Source: Streptomyces canus 299MFChir4.1 (lineage in GTDB: Bacteria; Actinomycetota; Actinomycetes; Streptomycetales; Streptomycetaceae). Taken from it: a DNA stretch of 47,902 nt. The stretch covers positions 1 to 47,902 of the forward strand of contig NZ_KB911628.1 in NCBI RefSeq assembly GCF_000383615.1. Reading direction: 5' to 3'. Both the position numbers and the translations under genes were made by a program. Shown piece after piece: positions 9,268-18,997 of the stretch. Every line of letters begins with the position of its first letter. The first letter of the stretch is position 1. The notes under the pieces are model-generated. The model saw only the letters and a list, made by a program, of their open reading frames with translations. It made no database searches and was not told the origin of the DNA.

Positions 9268-9510
9268 GGACGTCGACGCTGGGTGACACCGGTGTCCGGG
9301 TGACCGAGCTGTCGTTCGACGCCGCCTGGGGCGCGGGCATCCGCAGCTTCGACACGGACCCGCACTACGGACTCGGGCTGACCGAGCGCCGCCTGGGCAC
9401 CGCCTGTGCGATCGTCCCCGACATGACTGACACCGTCGGCGTTTCGCTCGACGAGGCACTGGCGGTACTCAAGCCGCAAACCCGCATCGCCACGGAGCCG
9501 GATGAGCCGA
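9264..9510 (+). pseudogene. Aldo/keto reductase relic with internal deletion
   Basis: The ATG at 9264 opens MRTSTLGDTGVRVTELSF, followed directly by DAAWGAGIRSFDTDPHYGLG and LTERRLGTA. These are N-terminal landmarks of the aldo/keto reductase family (L-fucose dehydrogenase-like group), but about 30 residues between TELSF and AAWGAGI are missing. After about 9400 only patches remain recognisable. With the coupled SDR relic this looks like a lost sugar-oxidation operon. Confidence 0.65.
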
Positions 9511-9636
9511 CCGACAAGTCGTCGGCCGACGGGCATGTACGGGTCACCACGGGACGTCCCCTGAGGGCGCGGGCCTGCTGTGACTTCTCCCACCTGCTCT
9601 TGCCGGGGCGAGAAGCGCTTGCCTACGTTCGGTCCC

Positions 9637-9951
9637 ATGTCCTCTCATGGCCGCGCCCTTCCAGGCGAACCGGACGAACCCGCCACGGAAAGCAGGTCCG
9701 CGGCGGACCGACCCGACCCGTCTTCGACGGTCGACCTGGACATCGACCTGAGCTCGCATGAACTGCTCCGGCGCGCTCATGTCCTGGACGCTCTCGGTCC
9801 CGACTGGGACCCCGTCGCCGCGCTGCGCGGCGAGGAAGCGGCGTATGAGCTGCTGTATTCCGGCCTCAGCGCGGAGCAGCAGCGCATGTACGACGAACTG
9901 GTCTCGGCCGGTGTCCTGCCGCGGCGAGGCGGCGGCGATGCTGCCGCTTGA
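9637..9951 (+). CDS. DUF6400-like small protein
   Basis: This 104-residue protein has a disordered charged N-terminus. A conserved helical core follows: SSHELLRRAHVLDALGPDWD, then EEAAYELLYSGLSAEQQRMY and DELVSAGVLP. I recognise the core as the actinobacterial family annotated DUF6400. It overlaps the zinc ribbon gene by 14 bases and lies just upstream of the hydrogenase genes on the same strand, so it is probably the first gene of that locus. Its role is unknown. The ATG at 9637 has no strong ribosome site, so the start is uncertain. Confidence 0.7.
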   Translation: MSSHGRALPGEPDEPATESRSAADRPDPSSTVDLDIDLSSHELLRRAHVLDALGPDWDPVAALRGEEAAYELLYSGLSAEQQRMYDELVSAGVLPRRGGGDAAA

Positions 9952-10195
9952 CCCACAGGCGGACATCGGGCGTCGCGCCTGGGTGGCCTGCCCGAACTGC
10001 GACGACCGTCGCGGGTGCGCCACCTGCGAGCAGGGGCGCACCTGTTCGGAGCACTGGCGCTACCTGCTGTCCCACGTCGGCAGCCTGCTCCACCTGCAGT
10101 GCCGGTCGTGCACCCACATCTGGGCACACGAGACCCACTTCGGCGCCACCCGCTCCCGGTGGGAGCGCATCACCAGCGGCCTGCGACGAATGTGA
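9938..10195 (+). CDS. Small zinc-ribbon protein upstream of the hydrogenase genes
   Basis: This 85-residue protein has three pairs of metal-binding residues: CPNCDDRRGCATC, C-S-E-H, and LQCRSCTHIWAHET. That is enough for one or two zinc sites. The ATG at 9938 lies inside the end of the preceding gene, with GAGG eight bases before it, so the two are translationally coupled. The CxxC and HxxH spacing suggests a rubredoxin-like or zinc-ribbon fold rather than an Fe-S ferredoxin. I know no function; location suggests a link to hydrogenase synthesis or regulation. Confidence 0.65.
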   Translation: MLPLDPQADIGRRAWVACPNCDDRRGCATCEQGRTCSEHWRYLLSHVGSLLHLQCRSCTHIWAHETHFGATRSRWERITSGLRRM

Positions 10196-10358
10196 TCATC
10201 GGTGGCGCCGTCTGCCGCGGCCAGTGAGGCCGGACGGCGGATCGGCGTCCGCTTTCGGATGACCTCACCGCCTGTCGTCGGGGACGGCAGGTCGCCCTGC
10301 CCGAGGATCGCGTGCGGCGGCCATTGCTGCCTGCCGTTCGTCCGTCTCGGAGGCAGCC
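10196..10358 (+). other. Gap before hypX
   Basis: The 163 bases between the zinc ribbon gene and HypX carry no gene and no clear -35/-10 pair. It is GC-rich with several short inverted repeats. It could hold the promoter for the hydrogenase operon or simply continue the transcript from 9637. A GGAGG ribosome site sits at its end. Confidence 0.4.
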
Positions 10359-12140
10359 GTGCACATCCTGCTCCTGGCCAGTGCGTTCAACAGCCTCACC
10401 CAGCGTGTCCACGCCGAGCTGCGCGACCGTGGCCACACCGTGGCGGTGGAACTCGCCCTCCCCGGCAGCCCGTTGCCCGACCTCGTGCGGCGGCACGCAC
10501 CGCAGCTCATCGTGGCGCCGATGCTGAAGACGGCGATTCCCGAGGAGGTATGGACAGCGCACACCTGCCTCATCGTCCATCCGGGGCCCGTGGGCGACCG
10601 CGGTCCCTCCTCCCTGGACTGGGCGATCCATGAGGCTGTCGACCAGTGGGGCGTCACCGTCCTGCAGGCCGACGGGGAGATGGACGCCGGTGACGTGTGG
10701 GCCTGCGTATCGTGCCGGGTTCCTCCGGTTCCCAAGAGCGAGCTGTACCGGGGCGAGATCGCCGACGCCGCTGTCGAGGCCGTCATGCTCTCGGTCGAGC
10801 GGTTCGCCGAGGGAACCCACGTACCACGCAAGCAGGACGTGGCACCCACGGCCGACGCTCTTCTGCGCCCCCGTCCCTACCTCGACCAGAGCGTCCGGCG
10901 AATCGACTGGGCCGAGGACTCCACCCAGGATGTCCTGCGCAAGCTGAGAGCGGCGGACTCGCAGCCCGGTGTGCTGGACATCCTGCTCGGCCGTGAGTGG
11001 TACCTGCACGGCGGTCATCCCGAGAGCGTGTTGCGCGGCCGCCCGGGCGAGCTGCTGGCCACCAGGGCCGGAGCGGTCTGCCGGGCCACCAAGGACGGCG
11101 CCGTGTGGATCCCCGAGCTGCGGCCCCGGCGCATGCCCGGGCAGCCGCCCACCTACAAACTGCCTGCCGTGCGGGCACTGGGCGACCTGCTGCCAGCCCT
11201 GCCCGAACATGCCCTGCCCCTGCTGCCCGAGGCGGGGCACGGTACCTGGACGGACATCCGCTACCGGGAGCAGGGCAACGTCGGGTTCCTCTCGTTCGCC
11301 TTTCCGGGCGGCGCCATGAGCACGGAGCAGTGCCGACGTCTGCTGGACGCATACCGGCAAGCGTGCCGGCGGCCCACGTCCGTCCTGGTGCTGGGCGGCG
11401 AACGGGACTTCTTCTCCAACGGGATCCATCTCAATGTCATCGAGGCCGCGGACGATCCCGCCGCAGAGTCCTGGGCGAACATCAACGCCATCGACGATCT
11501 GGTCGAGACCGTCCTGACGACGACGGACCGACTGGTGGTCGCGGCGGTCGCGGGCAACGCCGCGGCGGGCGGGGTGATGCTCGCCCTGGCGGCCGACGAG
11601 GTGTGGTGCCGCTCGGGCGCCGTGCTCAACCCGCACTACCGCCTGATGGGCCTGTACGGCTCGGAGTACTGGACGCACACGCTGCCCCGCAGGGTGGGTT
11701 CCGCGACGGCCGAACGGCTCCTGCGTGAGGCTCTGCCGGTGAGCTCGGCGGGCGCGCTGAGCCTCGGTCTCGTCGACCGGGTGGTCGACCGCGGACCTGA
11801 GGAGTTCGCGGGGGAGGTCGGCGCTCTGGCGGCGCGTCTGGCGTCACTGCCGGCGACGGCGTCACGGATCGCCGCGAAGAAGGCGGAGCTGGACCGGTTG
11901 GAGAGCACGACCCCGCTGGCCGGCTTCCGTGAGCAGGAGCTGGCCCGGATGCGGCGCACCTTCGACGACCCGGACGCCCCGTACCACTCGCTGCGTCGTG
12001 CCTTCGTCCACAAGGAGCGGCCCGCGTGCACCCCGCCGCACCTCGGCCCCGCCCGGGTTGCGCAGACCGGCCCGACCCCCTCCGTCGCGGATGTCACCGG
12101 AACGGCCCTCATTGGCGTCTCATCACGGCCGAACGGCTGA
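10359..12140 (+). CDS. hypX: Hydrogenase maturation protein HypX (CO-ligand synthase)
   Basis: HypX makes the active-site CO ligand of [NiFe]-hydrogenases from a formyl donor (N10-formyl-tetrahydrofolate via formyl-CoA), which matters under oxygen. The 593-residue protein has the expected two halves. The first is an N-terminal formyl-transferase-like domain with HPGPVGDRGPSSLDWA and a following oligonucleotide-like fold. The second is a C-terminal crotonase domain from about residue 300, with ERDFFSNGIHLN and AVAGNAAAGGVMLALAADEV. The start is GTG at 10359 with GGAGG six bases before it. It precedes the hydrogenase subunits, consistent with an enzyme assembled in air. The last 40 or so residues are Pro/Thr-rich and variable. 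Confidence 0.92.
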   Translation: MHILLLASAFNSLTQRVHAELRDRGHTVAVELALPGSPLPDLVRRHAPQLIVAPMLKTAIPEEVWTAHTCLIVHPGPVGDRGPSSLDWAIHEAVDQWGVTVLQADGEMDAGDVWACVSCRVPPVPKSELYRGEIADAAVEAVMLSVERFAEGTHVPRKQDVAPTADALLRPRPYLDQSVRRIDWAEDSTQDVLRKLRAADSQPGVLDILLGREWYLHGGHPESVLRGRPGELLATRAGAVCRATKDGAVWIPELRPRRMPGQPPTYKLPAVRALGDLLPALPEHALPLLPEAGHGTWTDIRYREQGNVGFLSFAFPGGAMSTEQCRRLLDAYRQACRRPTSVLVLGGERDFFSNGIHLNVIEAADDPAAESWANINAIDDLVETVLTTTDRLVVAAVAGNAAAGGVMLALAADEVWCRSGAVLNPHYRLMGLYGSEYWTHTLPRRVGSATAERLLREALPVSSAGALSLGLVDRVVDRGPEEFAGEVGALAARLASLPATASRIAAKKAELDRLESTTPLAGFREQELARMRRTFDDPDAPYHSLRRAFVHKERPACTPPHLGPARVAQTGPTPSVADVTGTALIGVSSRPNG

Positions 12141-12154
12141 TACGAAGAGAAGCG

Positions 12155-12203
12155 ATGGTCGAAATCTGGGCCTTCATCCCTTACCTCCCCAGGAGGCGGT
12201 CCC

Positions 12204-12211
<8 letters not shown>
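12155..12211 (+). CDS. Possible 18-codon leader peptide overlapping hhyS
   Basis: An ATG at 12155 opens 18 codons (MVEIWAFIPYLPRRRSHD) that end in a TGA at 12209, five bases inside the hydrogenase small-subunit gene. A purine-rich GAAGAGAAG precedes the ATG but lies close to it. Translation of it would run over the strong AGGAGG of hhyS, which could tune hhyS initiation. It may equally be chance. Confidence 0.25.
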
Positions 12212-13292
<1,081 letters not shown>

Positions 13293-13378
13293 GCGCTCGC
13301 CGCAGCTGACCCGCTCCCCGTTCTCGTGCATGCACCCCCCACCCGAACCTCCCGCGCAACGAAGGGCACGGCACACAG

Positions 13379-15163
13379 ATGGCACCGAAGACGAAGGCGG
13401 CCGGCGACGGCAGCGGCCTGGTGGAGATGGCCTGGGACCCGATCACCCGGATCGTGGGCAGCCTGGGCATCCACACGAAGATCGACTTCAAGCAGAAGCG
13501 GGTCGCCGAGTGCTACAGCACCTCGTCGGTCTTCCGTGGCTACAGCGTCTTCATGCGCGGCAAGGACCCCCGCGACGCCCACTTCATCACCAGTCGCATC
13601 TGCGGCATCTGCGGTGACAACCACGCCACCTGTTCGGTGTACGCGCAGAACATGGCGTACGGCGTGAAGCCCCCGCACCTCGGCGAGTGGATCATCAACC
13701 TCGGTGAGTCCGCGGAGTACATGTTCGACCACAACATCTTCCAGGAGAACCTGGTCGGGGTCGACTACTGCGAGAAGATGGTCAAGGAGACCAACCCCGG
13801 CGTCCTCGAACTCGCCGAGCGCACCGAGGCCCCGCACGCCGCGGAGCACGGCTACCGCACGATCGCCGACATCATGCGCTCGCTCAACCCGCTGGAGGGC
13901 GAGTTCTACCGCGAGGCCCTCCAGGTCAGCCGCTACACGCGCGAGATGTTCTGCCTGATGGAGGGCCGCCATGTGCACCCCTCCACGCTCTACCCGGGCG
14001 GCGTCGGAACCATCGCCTCCGTGCAGCTCTTCACGGACTACCTCAGCCGGCTGATGCGCTACGTGGAGTTCATGAAGCGCGTCGTGCCGCTGCACGACGA
14101 CCTGTTCGACTTCTTCTACGAGGCGCTGCCCGGGTACGAGGAAGTAGGCCGCCGGCGTGTCCTGCTCGGCTGCTGGGGCGCGCTCAACGACCCCGAGTAC
14201 TGCGACTTCACCTACGCCAACATGACGGACTGGGGCAGGCGGATGTTCGTCACGCCCGGCATCGTCGTCGACGGCAAGCTCGTCACCAACGACCTCACGG
14301 AGATCAACCTCGGCATCCGCATCCTGCTGGGCAGCTCCTACTACGAGGACTGGCAGGGCCAGGAGCAGTTCGTCACCCACGACCCGCTCGGCAACCCGGT
14401 GGACCCGCGCCACCCGTGGAACCAGCACACCATCCCCACCCCGCAGAAGCGGAACTTCGACGACAAGTACAGCTGGGTCATGTCCCCGCGCTGGTTCGAC
14501 GGCAAGGACCACCTCGCCCTGGACACCGGTGGCGGCCCCATCGCCCGCCTGTGGTCGACGGCCCTGTCCGGTCTCGTCGACATCGGGTACGTCAAGGCCA
14601 CCGGGCAGAGCGTGGTCATCAACCTGCCCCGCACCATGACCAAGCCGGAGACCACCTTCGAGTGGAAGATCCCGAAGTGGTCCAACGCCCTGGAGCGCAA
14701 CCGCGCCCGCACCTACTTCCAGGCGTACGCCGCCGCGGTCGCCCTGCACTGCGCGGAGATGGGCCTGGCGGAGGTCCGCGCCGGACGCACCCAGACCTGG
14801 GAGAAGTTCGAGGTTCCGGACGAGAGCATCGGCGTCGGTTTCACCGAGGCCGTCCGCGGTGTCCTGTCCCACCACATGGTGATCCGGGACGGCAAGATCG
14901 CCAATTACCACCCGTACCCGCCGACCCCCTGGAACGCCAGCGTCCGGGACACCTACGGCACGCCCGGCCCGTACGAGGACGCCGTGCAGAACACGCCCAT
15001 CTTCGAGGAGAACACCCCGGAGAACTTCAAGGGCATCGACATCATGCGCGCCGTCCGCAGCTTCGACCCCTGTCTGCCCTGCGGAGTCCACATGTACGTC
15101 GGCGGCGGCAAGACCGTGAAGTCGATGCACGTCCCCACGGGCCTGAGCGGACTGGGCGGATGA
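13379..15163 (+). CDS. hhyL: [NiFe]-hydrogenase group 1h large subunit
   Basis: This 594-residue catalytic subunit splits H2 at a Ni-Fe(CN)2CO centre. The N-terminal nickel motif (L1) is RICGICGDNHATC (Cys75, Cys78) and the C-terminal motif (L2) is SFDPCLPCGVH (Cys565, Cys568, His571). Both match group 1h. Twenty-three residues follow His571 (MYVGGGKTVKS onward); in this enzyme class such a tail is expected to be cut off by the maturation protease, and a candidate is encoded at 18438. The protein is full length with no frame disruption. The stop overlaps the start of the NifU-like gene (ATGA), so the downstream cassette is co-translated. Expected role: scavenging atmospheric H2 during starvation or sporulation. 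Confidence 0.97.
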   Translation: MAPKTKAAGDGSGLVEMAWDPITRIVGSLGIHTKIDFKQKRVAECYSTSSVFRGYSVFMRGKDPRDAHFITSRICGICGDNHATCSVYAQNMAYGVKPPHLGEWIINLGESAEYMFDHNIFQENLVGVDYCEKMVKETNPGVLELAERTEAPHAAEHGYRTIADIMRSLNPLEGEFYREALQVSRYTREMFCLMEGRHVHPSTLYPGGVGTIASVQLFTDYLSRLMRYVEFMKRVVPLHDDLFDFFYEALPGYEEVGRRRVLLGCWGALNDPEYCDFTYANMTDWGRRMFVTPGIVVDGKLVTNDLTEINLGIRILLGSSYYEDWQGQEQFVTHDPLGNPVDPRHPWNQHTIPTPQKRNFDDKYSWVMSPRWFDGKDHLALDTGGGPIARLWSTALSGLVDIGYVKATGQSVVINLPRTMTKPETTFEWKIPKWSNALERNRARTYFQAYAAAVALHCAEMGLAEVRAGRTQTWEKFEVPDESIGVGFTEAVRGVLSHHMVIRDGKIANYHPYPPTPWNASVRDTYGTPGPYEDAVQNTPIFEENTPENFKGIDIMRAVRSFDPCLPCGVHMYVGGGKTVKSMHVPTGLSGLGG

Positions 15164-15696
15164 GCGCGGCGACGGCGGCGACGCCGGTGAACGCGGAGCA
15201 GACCGGACGCCGTGTCGAGGAGGTGCTGGAGCGGCTCACCGCGAGCGGCGACCCGGCCGCCGCCGCGGCCGCGGAGGAACTCGTGCGCTCCCTCATGGAC
15301 TTCTACGGCGCCGGCCTGGCCCGCGTCCTCCACCTGCTGTCCTCCACTCCAGGCGAACTCCCCGCGGAGCTGCTCGGTGACGGACTGGTCGCGAGCCTGC
15401 TCGTCCTGCACGACCTGCACCCCGAGGACCGCGACACCCGCATCGCCCGCGCCCTCGACGGGGTCCGGGAACACACCCTGGAGGTGGTGGGCTTCGACGA
15501 GGAGAGCGGCACCCTGACCCTGCGAGCCCGGGAGGCCGGCGGCGGTTGCGGTTGCGGCAGCGGCACGGGTGCCCAGGAGGCCGCTGAGGCAGCGCTCGCC
15601 TGCTTCGCACCGGAGGTCAGGGCGGTCGACGTACAGACCGCCCCCGCGGGGCCGAGGCTCCTCCAGATCGGCACGGCACCGACGGGGGCCCGATGA
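15160..15696 (+). CDS. NifU-like Fe-S scaffold or carrier protein of the hydrogenase locus
   Basis: The 178-residue protein has an N-terminal helical half (VEEVLERLTASGDPAAAAAA onward) and a C-terminal NifU-type domain: GVREHTLEVVGFDEESGTLT, then GGGCGCGSGTGAQEAAEAAL. The normal NifU C-terminal ligand pair is CxxC; here it is a tight C-G-C-G. It may carry an Fe-S cluster for the three-cluster small subunit or take part in electron transfer. It overlaps hhyL and the DUF5947 gene by four bases each. The fold assignment is good; the chemistry is inferred. Confidence 0.75.
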   Translation: MSAATAATPVNAEQTGRRVEEVLERLTASGDPAAAAAAEELVRSLMDFYGAGLARVLHLLSSTPGELPAELLGDGLVASLLVLHDLHPEDRDTRIARALDGVREHTLEVVGFDEESGTLTLRAREAGGGCGCGSGTGAQEAAEAALACFAPEVRAVDVQTAPAGPRLLQIGTAPTGAR

Positions 15697-16334
15697 CGGC
15701 GTCCCCGGCGACGCGCACGCCCGGCCTGCGGAGGTTCCTCACCGAGAAGCCTCCGCAGCCCGAACGCTGTGAGCTGTGCGCCGTGGCGGTCGAGGCGGGC
15801 CACCGCCATCTCGTCGACACCGAGAAGCGCGCCCTGGTGTGCGCCTGTGCCCCGTGCGCGCTGCTGATGGAGCAGCCGGGCGCCGCCGCGGGCCGCTTCC
15901 GCACGGTCCCGGCCCGCTACCTCACCGACCCCGGGCACCGCCTCGACGAGAGCGCGTGGGAGGCGCTGCAGATCCCGGTCGGCGTCGCCTTCCTCTTCCG
16001 CAACGCGGCGCTCGACCGGTTGGTCGCCCTCTACCCGAGCCCGGCCGGAGCCACCGAGAGCGAACTCGAACCGGCCACGTGGACGGACGTCCTCGGCGGC
16101 AGCCGCCTCGCCGGACTGCTCGAACCCGACGTGGAGGCGCTGCTGCTGCGCCGCACGAAGGCCGGCTGCGAGTGCCACCTCGTACCCATCGACATCTGCT
16201 ACGAACTCGTCGGCCGTATGCGCCTGTTGTGGCAGGGCTTCGACGGCGGAGCCGAGGCCCGCGCCGCGCTGGACGCGTTCTTCGCGGATGTCGCGCGACG
16301 GGTCCGGCCCCTGGGCGAGGTGGGTCATCCGTGA
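15693..16334 (+). CDS. DUF5947 protein, hydrogenase-associated
   Basis: This 213-residue protein has an N-terminal metal-binding module: CELCAVAV at about residue 26, a conserved GHRHLVD, then CACAPC at about residue 50. An alpha/beta body follows, with late cysteines in KAGCECHLVP. I recognise it as DUF5947, which in actinobacteria sits next to group 1h hydrogenase genes. The two CxxC-type pairs plus His suggest a zinc or Fe-S site. It overlaps both neighbours by four bases. Candidate roles are a hydrogenase assembly factor or an electron-transfer partner. Confidence 0.75.
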   Translation: MTASPATRTPGLRRFLTEKPPQPERCELCAVAVEAGHRHLVDTEKRALVCACAPCALLMEQPGAAAGRFRTVPARYLTDPGHRLDESAWEALQIPVGVAFLFRNAALDRLVALYPSPAGATESELEPATWTDVLGGSRLAGLLEPDVEALLLRRTKAGCECHLVPIDICYELVGRMRLLWQGFDGGAEARAALDAFFADVARRVRPLGEVGHP

Positions 16335-17014
16335 CCGAGTTCTCCTTCGCCTGCACCGGCGTGCGAGCCGACCGCTACGCCGCCGGTCCGACCCTCGTCT
16401 TCCGGCTGCGCGTCACCGCCGGCGACAACGCGCACGTGCACGCCCTCGCGTTGCGCTGCCAGATCCGGATCGAACCCGCCCGCCGTGGCTACGAGCCCGC
16501 CGAGGCCGACGGCCTCGCGGACCTCTTCGGCGAGCGCTCACGCTGGGGCAGCACGCTCCAGCCGGTGCAGTTCGCCCAGGTCTCGGTCATGGTCCCGAGC
16601 TTCACCGGAGAGATCGAGACCGACCTCGTCGTTCCCTGCACCTACGACATGGACATCGCCGCGACCCGCTATCTCGACGCCCTCACCGACGGCGAGGTCC
16701 CCTTGCTGATGCTCTTCTCCGGTACGGCGTTCACCGGAACCGGTGGCTTCCGGGTGGAGCCCGTCCCGTGGGACCGCGAGGCAGCCTTCAGAATGCCCGT
16801 CACCGCCTGGCGGGACATGGTCGAGCAGCACTTCCCCGGCTGCGGCTGGATCCGGCTGCCCCGCGACACCATGGACGCCCTCCTCGCCTACCGCTCCCGG
16901 CATGCCCTGCCCTCCTGGGAGGCGACCGTCTCGGCGCTGCTTGAGGGTGCCGACCCGCCGGCGCACGACCCGCTGCGCGCCCTCACCGCCACCACCGGAA
17001 GGACCGATCCGTGA
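16331..17014 (+). CDS. DUF6084 protein, hydrogenase-associated
   Basis: The 227-residue protein is mainly beta with conserved stretches TEFSFACTGVRADRYAAGPT, ALRCQIRIEPARRGY and LVVPCTYDMDIAATRYLDAL. I recognise it as DUF6084. The composition suggests a soluble immunoglobulin-like or jelly-roll fold without catalytic motifs. GTG at 16331 overlaps the DUF5947 stop by four bases, and its own stop overlaps the next start. Conserved neighbourhood with group 1h hydrogenases implies a structural or chaperone role in that complex. No signal peptide is seen. Confidence 0.75.
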   Translation: MTEFSFACTGVRADRYAAGPTLVFRLRVTAGDNAHVHALALRCQIRIEPARRGYEPAEADGLADLFGERSRWGSTLQPVQFAQVSVMVPSFTGEIETDLVVPCTYDMDIAATRYLDALTDGEVPLLMLFSGTAFTGTGGFRVEPVPWDREAAFRMPVTAWRDMVEQHFPGCGWIRLPRDTMDALLAYRSRHALPSWEATVSALLEGADPPAHDPLRALTATTGRTDP

Positions 17015-18441
17015 CCGTGACCGCGTTCGCCCCGGAGACCGAGGAGCGCTTCGCTCTGGCCCGGCAGGTGGCCGACGCCGTCCTCTTCGAGGGCTATGTG
17101 CTCTACCCGTACCGCGCCTCGGCGGCCAAGAACCGGCTGCGCTGGCAGTTCGGTGTGCTCGTGCCGCCCGGCTGGGGCACCGAGTGCGAGGAGCACGACT
17201 TCCAGCACACCGAATGCCTGATGGAACCGAAGGCGGGGGCGACCCTCTCGGTCGAGGTGCGCTTCCTGCACGCCCGAAGGCGCACGGTGCAGCAGTCCTG
17301 TCCGGACGGCGGCTTCGAGACGGTGCCCGAACTCCGCCTCGACGACCGGGTGCTGGTGCCCTGGGACGAGGGAAACGAGGAGCGCGTCGAGGTGGTCGCG
17401 TCGGTGGACGAGCTCCTCGGCGACGGCGTCACACATCCCTTCCGGCTGCCCGCCCGCGAGGAGTCCGAGCCGGTCGTGGACGAGGCCGGCCGCACTGTCG
17501 GCCGGCTGGTGCGGCGTTGCGAGGAGATCAGCGGGGCGGTACGGCTCTCGGCCCGCGAACTCGACGGCCCCTACCGGACCGTGCGGCTGACCGCCGTCAT
17601 CGAGAACACCAGCGACTGGACACCGCCCGCGGGCCGCGGCGCGGACCGGGAGGCGGCTCTGCCGCACTCCCTGGTGGCCACCCACCTCCTCATGGGCCTC
17701 AGCGCCGGCTCGTTCCTGTCGATGACGGATCCCCCCGAGTGGGCGAAGGGCGCGGTCGCCGCCTGCCGCAACCTGCACACCTGGCCCGTACTCGCCGGCG
17801 AACCGGGCCGTGCCGACCTCGTGCTGTCCTCGCCGATCATCCTGCAGGACCATCCGGCCATCGCGCCGGAGAGTCCCGGCGCGCTCTACGACGCCACCGA
17901 GATCGACGAGATCCTCGCGCTGCGCACAGCGGCCCTCACCGACGAGGAGAAACGCGAGGCCCGGGGCACCGACGAGCGGGCGGCCGCCGTGATCGAGCTG
18001 GCGGACTCGATGCCGGCCGAGGTCCTTGAGCGGCTGCACGGCGCGGTGCGAAGCCTGCGCGAAGTGACCGGTCCGGGCCCGTCCGCCCCGGACGGCGGCT
18101 TCCCCGACGAGTACGGGGTGCAGCGGCCCGACACACCCTGGTGGGACCCGGCGAGCGACGCGGGCTTCGACCCCGAGCGGGACCGGGTGGTCGTGGACGG
18201 CCGGTCGGTGGGCCAGGGCAGCCGCGTCGAACTGCATCCGGGCCTGCGGCGCACGGACGCGCAGGACATCTTCCTGCGGGGCCGCACCGCGACGGTCGAG
18301 GCGGTGCTGCACGACGTCGACGGCGGGGTGCACCTGGCGGTCACCGTCGAGGGCGACCCGGGCGCCGACATCCGCCGCGAGCAGGGACGGTACCTGTACT
18401 TCCAGCCGGACGAGATCACCCCGCTGGAGGACGACGTATGA
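17011..18441 (+). CDS. Hydrogenase-associated protein of unknown function (476 residues)
   Basis: I do not recognise a named domain. The N-terminal third has GYVLYPYRASAAKNRLRWQF, GVLVPPGW and a Cys/His patch CEEHDFQHTEC. The middle carries a histidine-bearing RNLHTWPVLAGE and SSPIILQDHPAIAPESPGAL. The C-terminus ends with a small beta domain (REQGRYLYFQPDEITPLEDD). It is soluble, without signal peptide or membrane helix, and is as large as a catalytic protein. Four-base overlaps with DUF6084 upstream and the protease downstream tie it to the hydrogenase operon. The conserved Cys/His patch could bind metal. It could be a hydrogenase-specific assembly platform or the acceptor-side subunit; this is inference. 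Confidence 0.8.
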   Translation: MTVTAFAPETEERFALARQVADAVLFEGYVLYPYRASAAKNRLRWQFGVLVPPGWGTECEEHDFQHTECLMEPKAGATLSVEVRFLHARRRTVQQSCPDGGFETVPELRLDDRVLVPWDEGNEERVEVVASVDELLGDGVTHPFRLPAREESEPVVDEAGRTVGRLVRRCEEISGAVRLSARELDGPYRTVRLTAVIENTSDWTPPAGRGADREAALPHSLVATHLLMGLSAGSFLSMTDPPEWAKGAVAACRNLHTWPVLAGEPGRADLVLSSPIILQDHPAIAPESPGALYDATEIDEILALRTAALTDEEKREARGTDERAAAVIELADSMPAEVLERLHGAVRSLREVTGPGPSAPDGGFPDEYGVQRPDTPWWDPASDAGFDPERDRVVVDGRSVGQGSRVELHPGLRRTDAQDIFLRGRTATVEAVLHDVDGGVHLAVTVEGDPGADIRREQGRYLYFQPDEITPLEDDV

Positions 18442-18986
18442 ACCCCGCTTCGCAGTCAGGACCCCGGACTCTCGTCGCCGGCATCGGCAACGTCTTCCTC
18501 GGGGACGACGGCTTCGGCGTGGAGACCGCCCGCCGGCTCGCCGAGCACGACCTGCCCGCACACATCGAGGTCGTGGACATCGGGGTGCGCGGGGTGCACC
18601 TCGCTTATCAGCTGCTGGACGGCTACGACACCCTGGTCCTCGTGGACGCCACGGCACGTGGCGAAGCCCCCGGCACGCTGTACGTGATCGAACACGACAT
18701 CGGCGGAAGCCCTTCGCCGCCCGCCGCCACGCTGGACGGCCACCGGATGACCCCGGACGCCGTCCTGGCACTGCTGGACACCCTGTGCGCCGGGACCGGC
18801 GGCGAGCCACCACGCCGCGTCCTGGTCGTGGGATGCGAACCGGCCTCGGTGGACGAGGGCATCGGTCTCAGCCCGCCGGTGTCCGACGCCGTACCGGAGG
18901 CCGTCCGGCTGATCGAAAAGCTGCTGCGGCACGAGGAGCCGGGAGAGTCCGCGCCGCGGGCCACGGCCGGTGGGATCTCGACATGA
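18438..18986 (+). CDS. Hydrogenase maturation endopeptidase (HyaD/HupD/HoxM type)
   Basis: The protein (182 residues) is expected to remove the C-terminal tail of HhyL after nickel insertion. It opens with the family signature VAGIGNVFLGDDGFGVETAR (G-x-G-N-x-x-x-x-D-D-G-x-G), followed by VVDIGVRGVHLAYQL and LVLVDATARGEAPGTLY; the acidic residues and a later His (LDGHRMTPDAVL) are the nickel-sensing positions. The ATG at 18438 overlaps the preceding stop by four bases. The C-terminal 15 residues are variable. It is the only such protease in the window, and the only hydrogenase it could serve here is HhyL. Confidence 0.93.
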   Translation: MNPASQSGPRTLVAGIGNVFLGDDGFGVETARRLAEHDLPAHIEVVDIGVRGVHLAYQLLDGYDTLVLVDATARGEAPGTLYVIEHDIGGSPSPPAATLDGHRMTPDAVLALLDTLCAGTGGEPPRRVLVVGCEPASVDEGIGLSPPVSDAVPEAVRLIEKLLRHEEPGESAPRATAGGIST

Positions 18987-18997
18987 GGAGAGACGGG

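Noticed and set aside
16888..18813. 641-codon minus-strand frame opposite the unknown 476-residue gene
   Set aside because: The plus-strand frame has overlapping starts and stops, balanced composition and cluster context; the minus frame does not.
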